NCBI RefSeq assembly: GCF_028858725.1
Contig: NC_084781.1
Coordinates: 5,216,513-5,280,512, forward strand
Direction: 5' to 3'
DNA: 64,000 bases
Source: Colius striatus
Lineage: Eukaryota; Chordata; Aves; Coliiformes; Coliidae
Shown here: in pieces, positions 59,501 through 64,000 of the stretch
How positions within the stretch are numbered: the first letter of the stretch is position 1
How the letters are laid out: every line of letters begins with the position of its first letter
Program-made: the position numbers and the translations under genes
The notes under the pieces: generated by a model
What the model saw: only the letters and a program-made list of their open reading frames with translations
What the model was told of the DNA's origin: nothing
Databases searched by the model: none

Positions 59501-59840
59501 ACTGAGCTAAAGCAGGGCCTGCCATGACTGCATGTCCTACTGAGCCATGGGGCACGGCACCTGAGCCCACAGTGGGTTCATTTGCCTTAGGCCAACAGAG
59601 AAACCTACCCAGGTCCTGCTACTTGCCAGCTCATGCTCACTGCCCCTTGCCCTGGGGCTGGTGCTGGCCACCATGAGGCTGGTGGCCCTTGCCCATGACA
59701 TTGCTGTCAGTCACACAGGCAGCTGCAGCAGAGGAACTGGTTTTGTGTTCACCCCTAACTGCAGTGATGTTTTTTCCCTCCCCCTCTCTTTCTGTTTTGT
59801 CGGGATGAAGAGCGAGAAATACATCGATCTGAGAAACTAG
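50561..59840 (+). CDS. MCAM: Melanoma cell adhesion molecule (gicerin/CD146), 16 coding exons
   Basis: Exons: 50561-50627, 54881-55008, 55119-55329, 55433-55503, 55607-55694, 55861-56040, 56120-56247, 56407-56569, 56658-56779, 57034-57172, 57271-57392, 57481-57616, 57750-57767, 58302-58443, 58860-58977, 59811-59840; 620 aa (human 646). It is a cell-surface adhesion receptor of endothelium, muscle and neurons. A signal peptide (about 1-23) is followed by five Ig domains in V-V-C2-C2-C2 order with cysteine pairs C47/C116, C163/C225, C275/C325, C370/C411 and C456/C502. The transmembrane helix is about residues 534-557 (GVIIVAIIVCILVVAVLGSV). A 63-aa tail contains KKGKIPCGRAGKQD and the conserved VVEVKSDKLSEEAGLLQG and ends SEKYIDLRN. 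The stalk between Ig5 and membrane is much shorter than in human. Exon 57750-57767 is only 18 nt. Confidence 0.96.
50628..54880 (+). other. MCAM: MCAM intron 1
   Basis: A 4.3 kb intron (GT at 50628, AG at 54880), the longest in the gene. The first 0.6 kb continues the CpG island. Nothing else is recognised; open frames are not protein-like. Confidence 0.75.
57750..57767 (+). CDS. MCAM: 18-nt MCAM microexon
   Basis: An acceptor (ctaccag) and donor (aaaag|gtcagt) enclose 18 nt that add V-E-S-I-R-K between Ig5 and the transmembrane exon. The exon is symmetric (phase 1 to phase 1), so skipping it keeps frame and gives a 614-aa form. It probably corresponds to part of the much longer human stalk-coding region. 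Its use must be checked in transcripts. Confidence 0.6.
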
Positions 59841-61180
59841 AGAAGGAATCCTACTAAGTGCTTTCTTCCTTCAAACCTTTCCTGCTCTTGGATTGCCTTA
59901 TCCCACCCCTGCTCCAGCACACGGGGAGCACGGCCAGAGAAGATCCCTGCGCCGCGGTGCTGAGCCCCAGTGCACGGGGGACACTCCCTGCCTCACCCGT
60001 CCGTTACCTCAGCCGTGGCCTTGCAGGTTGTCAGCTTAGCAGCACCAAAGCTGCCCTTGCTTACTACTACAGAGAAGCCAACAGCAATATTAGAAAGAAA
60101 TATCCCATTAAGCTACCTGGTGGAAGGATTTGAGGCACTTTCAGGAAATGTGGCCTGTACATTTGTGGGAAGGTTTTGATGTGTTTTGCTCCCCAAAAGC
60201 TGGTGACATTTTAGTTTTATTTTTGGGATGCCCCAGGCACCTTAGGTGTAGCAATGTGCAGGTTAGATAAGCAAAAAATGGAGGTGGTATGTTAGAGCAG
60301 CCTTTGCTAGCTGCTGTGGGTGGGGGTGGGGGGTTAGGGCTTTGCTTTTCCTTTGAACTGTTCTTGTCTGGGTGGTTCAGTGTCCTGGCAGTGTGTGTCC
60401 TCCCTGGCTGGGAGCTCCACAGTGGGGGTCCTGGAGGCAAGGACCTGGCATAGCAAGGACTGGGGTGGGCACATGCCAGACCAAGGGCTCATGTTCTCTG
60501 TTCTGTAGCATAGCCTTGCTGCCATGGGGGAGGGATTCCCTCTCTCCACTCCCCAGGGGACTGGACTGCTTGTAGGGATCTGCACAGCTGCTGGGAACAG
60601 AGGGTCCCAGAGATACCTCCCCTCCAAATTTAAAACTATTAATTAGATCAGGGCCAGTCAGTGATGTCTCAGGGTTGGAGTTTTTTCTTGTGCTGAACAA
60701 TTACCACCCCCAGGTAAAACTGGTTTATTTCTGTGCTTCAATGGCACCGCTGGCCCCACAGCCAGGCTGGTGCTGCAGCAGCTGAATGGTGGAGAGGGGA
60801 GACGGGCAAGTGGCCCATCCCAGCCCTCCGCCTGCAGACGTGGCTCATGTGCCTCCCTCCTCCTAGAGATCAGCCTCCTGTATCCCCTCCTGAGTCTCAT
60901 TCACCTCAGTGCTGGGCTGTCCCCAGCCTTCACCAGGGGCTGAGGCCACCACGGCATGACAGGAGAGGTGTCCCCTTGCACCCCCAGCATCTTCTGCAGT
61001 GCCCTGGCCAGCGGTGAGCTGTACTCGTGAGCTACACATGGTGTCGAAGCAAAGGCTTTGGTTTATATATATTTTTGTTGGATTGTGTGTATATTTCCAG
61101 AAGTTTTGTCTGATACTTGCGAGTTTGGGGTTTTTTTTTTATATATATATGTGAAAATAAAGTACCAGTTGAAAGCCAAG
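59841..61180 (+). other. MCAM: MCAM 3' UTR
   Basis: About 1.3 kb from the stop codon to past the poly(A) signal. Its distal part becomes U/AU-rich (tatatatatttttgttg, a T run, then tatatata near 61140), which is typical of a long vertebrate 3' UTR. Confidence 0.8.
61156..61161 (+). terminator. MCAM: MCAM poly(A) signal
   Basis: AATAAA followed by a T/GT-rich element (tttgttcatgtttc) about 25-40 bases later. Confidence 0.8.
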
Positions 61181-61199
61181 TGCTGAATTTGTTCATGTT

Positions 61200-62265
61200 T
61201 CTATCCCCTGGAGCTGGTAATAGTTAATTCTATAGGTTCTGATAGGCACTTGCATTAAGAGCCAATACAGACACTGTTAACTACCCATACTGATGTGTTC
61301 TGGTAGGTGACTGTGGTATTATATTGTACTACATATTACTAGTGAGGGTAGAGCCTGAAGAATTCTGTCAATAGAATAGATCCCAACAGTAGAATTTGTT
61401 AAATAGTAATAAAATAATATGATATTAATTGTTAGGTGTTAGATATGGAATTAATAGCTAATGTCAATACTAATAACTCTTCATGGATCTATGGCTGGAT
61501 TCTAACAGATCACAAGACATGATAGTGTCTATAGCAGCTATCAATAACTACTAGGAGAGATTCCCAGATTTTCCCCTTAAAGAGCTCCCATAGATTTGAT
61601 AACTTACATACCAGCTACTCCTGTTCCTAACAGAGATTTCTTAGACTGAAATATTAAGTATAGTATATTAGTATCTGTTGAGATATCACATATATGTATG
61701 TATGTATGGAATATATAGATAGATGTATTCTAACACATTTTAATTGGCAATGTATTAATAGCCACTAATAGCAAATAAGTGCATCTATAGTTAAATGTAT
61801 GAGATGCTAGCAGTAATGGGCTATACTAGATGCAGGCAACAATCCTAACACAGAGAGGAAGAGATAAATTTGCTACAAGATTGTCATAGATTGAGAAAAT
61901 CATGCAGTTAGCTGCTAACTACACTGATAAGAAACACCATGAATGAGTCCTCGTGATTCTAATAGATGATTGCATTAGTAACTACGAGTGATAATTCTAT
62001 AAGTAGAGACTCTACTGGACTATTGTATTCCTCGGTAGATACTAGTAACCACTTAATATTGTGAAATTTAATATTAATTAGTAATATTATGAGCATTATA
62101 ACAAACATGGTGTAATATTAATACTACAATAATGTTAGTAACTAATACTTTTAGATGCTGGTGGATGATAGAAGCTCTTGCAGAGACTGAGAAATGTACA
62201 AATCTACAGCTCCGTTCCGATAAGTTCTGACGGACAATTGTTACTTGCAGATCACAGAATGATAC
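61200..62265. other. AT-rich intergenic island, possibly a decayed tandem array
   Basis: Composition changes abruptly here to AT-rich, unlike everything else in the window, and returns to GC-rich at about 62340. No gene is visible. Variants of TTCTRRTAG/TTCTAACAS recur at 61237, 61298, 61363, 61500, 61624, 61728, 61843, 61957 and 61995, often followed by similar words such as GCATTA and ACTACTA. This suggests old degenerate repeats with a unit of roughly 60 bp, but the spacing is not regular enough to be certain. Confidence 0.5.
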
Positions 62266-62496
62266 AATCGTGTGTGTGTGTAGCTTGCCTTTGCCAGTTT
62301 TAAGCCTTGCACTGCTTTATGCTTTCCACTGTCTCCATGTGACTCCTAACACACCGTCCTCACCCTGTGCAGCACCTGAGGGACCGCAAACAGAAGTGGC
62401 GACAGGACAGTATGGCTACTGTCTCTCAACCGTAACCTCGCCAGTTGCGAGGGGGGCAACCGCTCTGGCAACCGACGCCGCTGCCCTGCAACTGGC

Positions 62497-62752
62497 CCCG
62501 CAACTGCCCCCGCTGCCCTGCAACTGCCTCCGCTGCCCCGCAACCGGCCCCGCAACTGCCCCCGCTGCTCCGCAACTGCCCCCGCTGCCCCGCAACCGCC
62601 CCTGCTGCCCCGCAACCGCCCCCGCTGCCCCGCAACCGCCCCTGCTGCCCCGCAACTGCCCCCGCTGCCCCGCAACCGCCCCTGCTGCCCCGCAACCGGC
62701 CCCGCAACTGCCCCCGCTGCTCCGCAACCGGCCCCGCAACCGGCCCCGCGGC
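62497..62752 (+). repeat. 20-bp GC-rich minisatellite at FDXACB1 promoter
   Basis: Units of the type CGCAACCGCCCCTGCTGCCC recur every 20 bases (for example at 62591, 62611, 62631, 62651, 62671 and 62691), with CGCAACTG and shortened CGCAACCGGCC variants at both ends. There are about a dozen units in all. The complementary strand is rich in G-runs. Confidence 0.95.
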
Positions 62753-62832
62753 TGAGCGCGGTGGCGCCCGACGTTTCGTCATAGGGGAGCGCCGGCGCTC
62801 TGCAGGTGCCGGGCTCCGGGCTGGCGGCGGCC
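62753..62832 (+). promoter_or_regulatory. FDXACB1: FDXACB1 proximal promoter and 5' UTR
   Basis: A short CpG-rich segment lies between the minisatellite and the start codon, with no TATA box. The repeat array and this segment together form the CpG island of the gene. The start site is not resolved. Confidence 0.5.
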
Positions 62833-63986
62833 ATGGGGCCGGTGCGCCGCGTCCTGCTGCTCGGAGAGGGCAACTTCTCCTTTGCAGCCTCCCTGTGCGA
62901 AGCCGCGGGGACACACGTTGTGGCCACTTGCTACGAGAGGGAGGAGGAGGTGTCCGGCCGGGAGCGAGCCGCGGAGAACATCCGTCGGCTGCGGGAGAGA
63001 GGTGGGTGGGCGCCGGCGGGGCCGAGCCGGCCGCGGGGAAGGGACGGCGGCAGCGGGAGCCCTCGGGCCAAACGACGCGGGAGGCCGGGACTCGGCCCTT
63101 GGCTTCAGCCGCGCTTCTGGTAACGGCCGAGGGACGGCACTCGAGCCGCACGCCTCGGCTGCTTCGAGGAGCCGGCCCGTCACTGTGTAGCCCTTCACCA
63201 CGCCGAGCTCCTCGGAAGATCGCTCTTGCCACGAGCAACTGGAGCGTCCGAGAGGTTAAATCAGAACCTCATCAGACCGAAGCAGTGCTGCAGCAAGCAG
63301 CCGGTTAGCAGAGGTCTGCGGGAGAGCAGAGGCAGCCTGGGCTGTCTGCTCCTCTGGCGCACAGCAGTGGGACGGCGCCTGTCAGCCGCTGCTCTCGGCT
63401 GCTCCAGCCGGGCCAGAGGACTTGAGCTGCTCCTTTCTGTGCATTTTCTGTCGTGGTAAGTGTCAGAGTCTTGTTTTCCGTTTACTTTTGAAGGAGCTGA
63501 AGTTATGTTTTCTGTGGACTGCGCCAAGCTGAAGGACTACTTTGTACCAGAAAAGCGAGAATTTGATGGTATTTATTTCAACTTCCCTCACTGTGGGAGG
63601 AAGGCTGGGGTAGTGAGGAACAGAGAGCTGCTTGCACACTTCTTCCGTAGGTGAGTAACCCAGCCCTGTGGTAACTGGCTGCTCGATGCACGTCGCTGGG
63701 TGCGTTTCAGGCCTTTCTCTGGCACTGTAACATTTCTGAGTGTGCCATCAGGATTTTTGCTGTTGCCTTGCTTTCCTTCCAGCTCTGCAGAAGTGCTGAC
63801 CGAGGAGGGAGAGATTCATGTGGCTCTTTGCAACGGACAAGGTGGGACACCTGCTGATCAACCAAGGAGAGAATGGCACAACAGCTGGCAAATAGTGGCT
63901 GTGGCAGCAGGAGCTGGGTTTATCCTGAGTGATGTCCATCCTTTTAAAGCAGAGACTATCCATGGATATAAGTGTACAGGCTACAG
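62833..63986 (+). CDS. FDXACB1: Ferredoxin-fold anticodon-binding domain-containing protein 1, first 3 exons
   Basis: Coding exons 62833-63001, 63494-63650 and 63783-63986 give the first 176 residues, then a donor (TACAG|gtaacc); the rest lies beyond the window. The N-terminal part is a methyltransferase-like domain related to BMT5 25S rRNA (uridine-N3) methyltransferases. It has the hallmark GEGNFSFAASL, then VDCAKL, YFNFPHCGRKAGVVRNRELL, HVALCNGQGGTPAD and REWHNSWQ, all closely matching human FDXACB1. The C-terminal ferredoxin-fold anticodon-binding domain seen in the human protein is expected downstream. The activity of the vertebrate protein is not established. The start has a Kozak context (GGCGGCCATGG). 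In human this gene is several Mb from MCAM. Confidence 0.93.
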
Positions 63987-64000
63987 GTAACCATCATGTG

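Noticed and set aside
62346-63238. Minus-strand and plus-strand frames of 190-290 codons before FDXACB1
   Set aside because: They translate the 20-bp minisatellite, which has no stop in several frames.
1-64000. Endogenous retrovirus or other virus-like copies
   Set aside because: No paired long terminal repeats and no recognisable capsid, polymerase or envelope sequence were seen. Only short CR1 LINE ends were found.
1-64000. tRNA, rRNA, known microRNA genes or CRISPR arrays
   Set aside because: No cloverleaf with conserved A and B boxes, no rRNA stretches and no regular repeat-spacer structure were noticed. The regular repeats are minisatellites without spacers.

Overview
The window looks like a piece of a bird genome, probably a gene-dense GC-rich microchromosome of the chicken chromosome 24 type. 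The reasons are compact introns, frequent CpG islands, several CR1 LINE 3' ends and no mammalian SINEs, and proteins that closely match remembered chicken Thy-1 and gicerin. No prokaryotic features are present. I could not fix the species.

Seven protein genes are readable, and every exon join below keeps frame. From left to right they are THY1 (+, GPI-anchored Ig protein, 161 aa), USP2 (+, deubiquitinase with two alternative first coding exons, 586 and 394 aa), MFRP (+, CUB/LDLa/frizzled type II membrane protein, 600 aa), C1QTNF5 (+, secreted collagen-C1q protein, 243 aa), RNF26 (-, ER-membrane RING E3 ligase, 463 aa), MCAM (+, five-Ig adhesion protein or gicerin, 620 aa) and the first three exons of FDXACB1 (+, runs off the right edge).

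THY1-USP2-MFRP-C1QTNF5-RNF26-MCAM has the same order and relative orientation as human 11q23.3. FDXACB1 does not: in human it lies several Mb away, and CBL is the neighbour of MCAM. The MCAM-FDXACB1 gap holds an unusual AT-rich island of about 1 kb and a 20-bp GC-rich minisatellite at the FDXACB1 promoter, so it is the least ordinary part of the window.

The genes do not form an operon or one pathway. MFRP and C1QTNF5 are a known functional pair in the retinal pigment epithelium, and in mammals they share a dicistronic transcript. Here each has its own poly(A) signal, and C1QTNF5 has its own CpG island. The remaining sequence is introns, UTRs and intergenic DNA with CR1 fragments, minisatellites, an orphan CpG island with an adjacent hairpin, and a few patches that look like conserved regulatory elements. 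I found no RNA genes, no recognisable retroviral copies and no novel multi-gene system.
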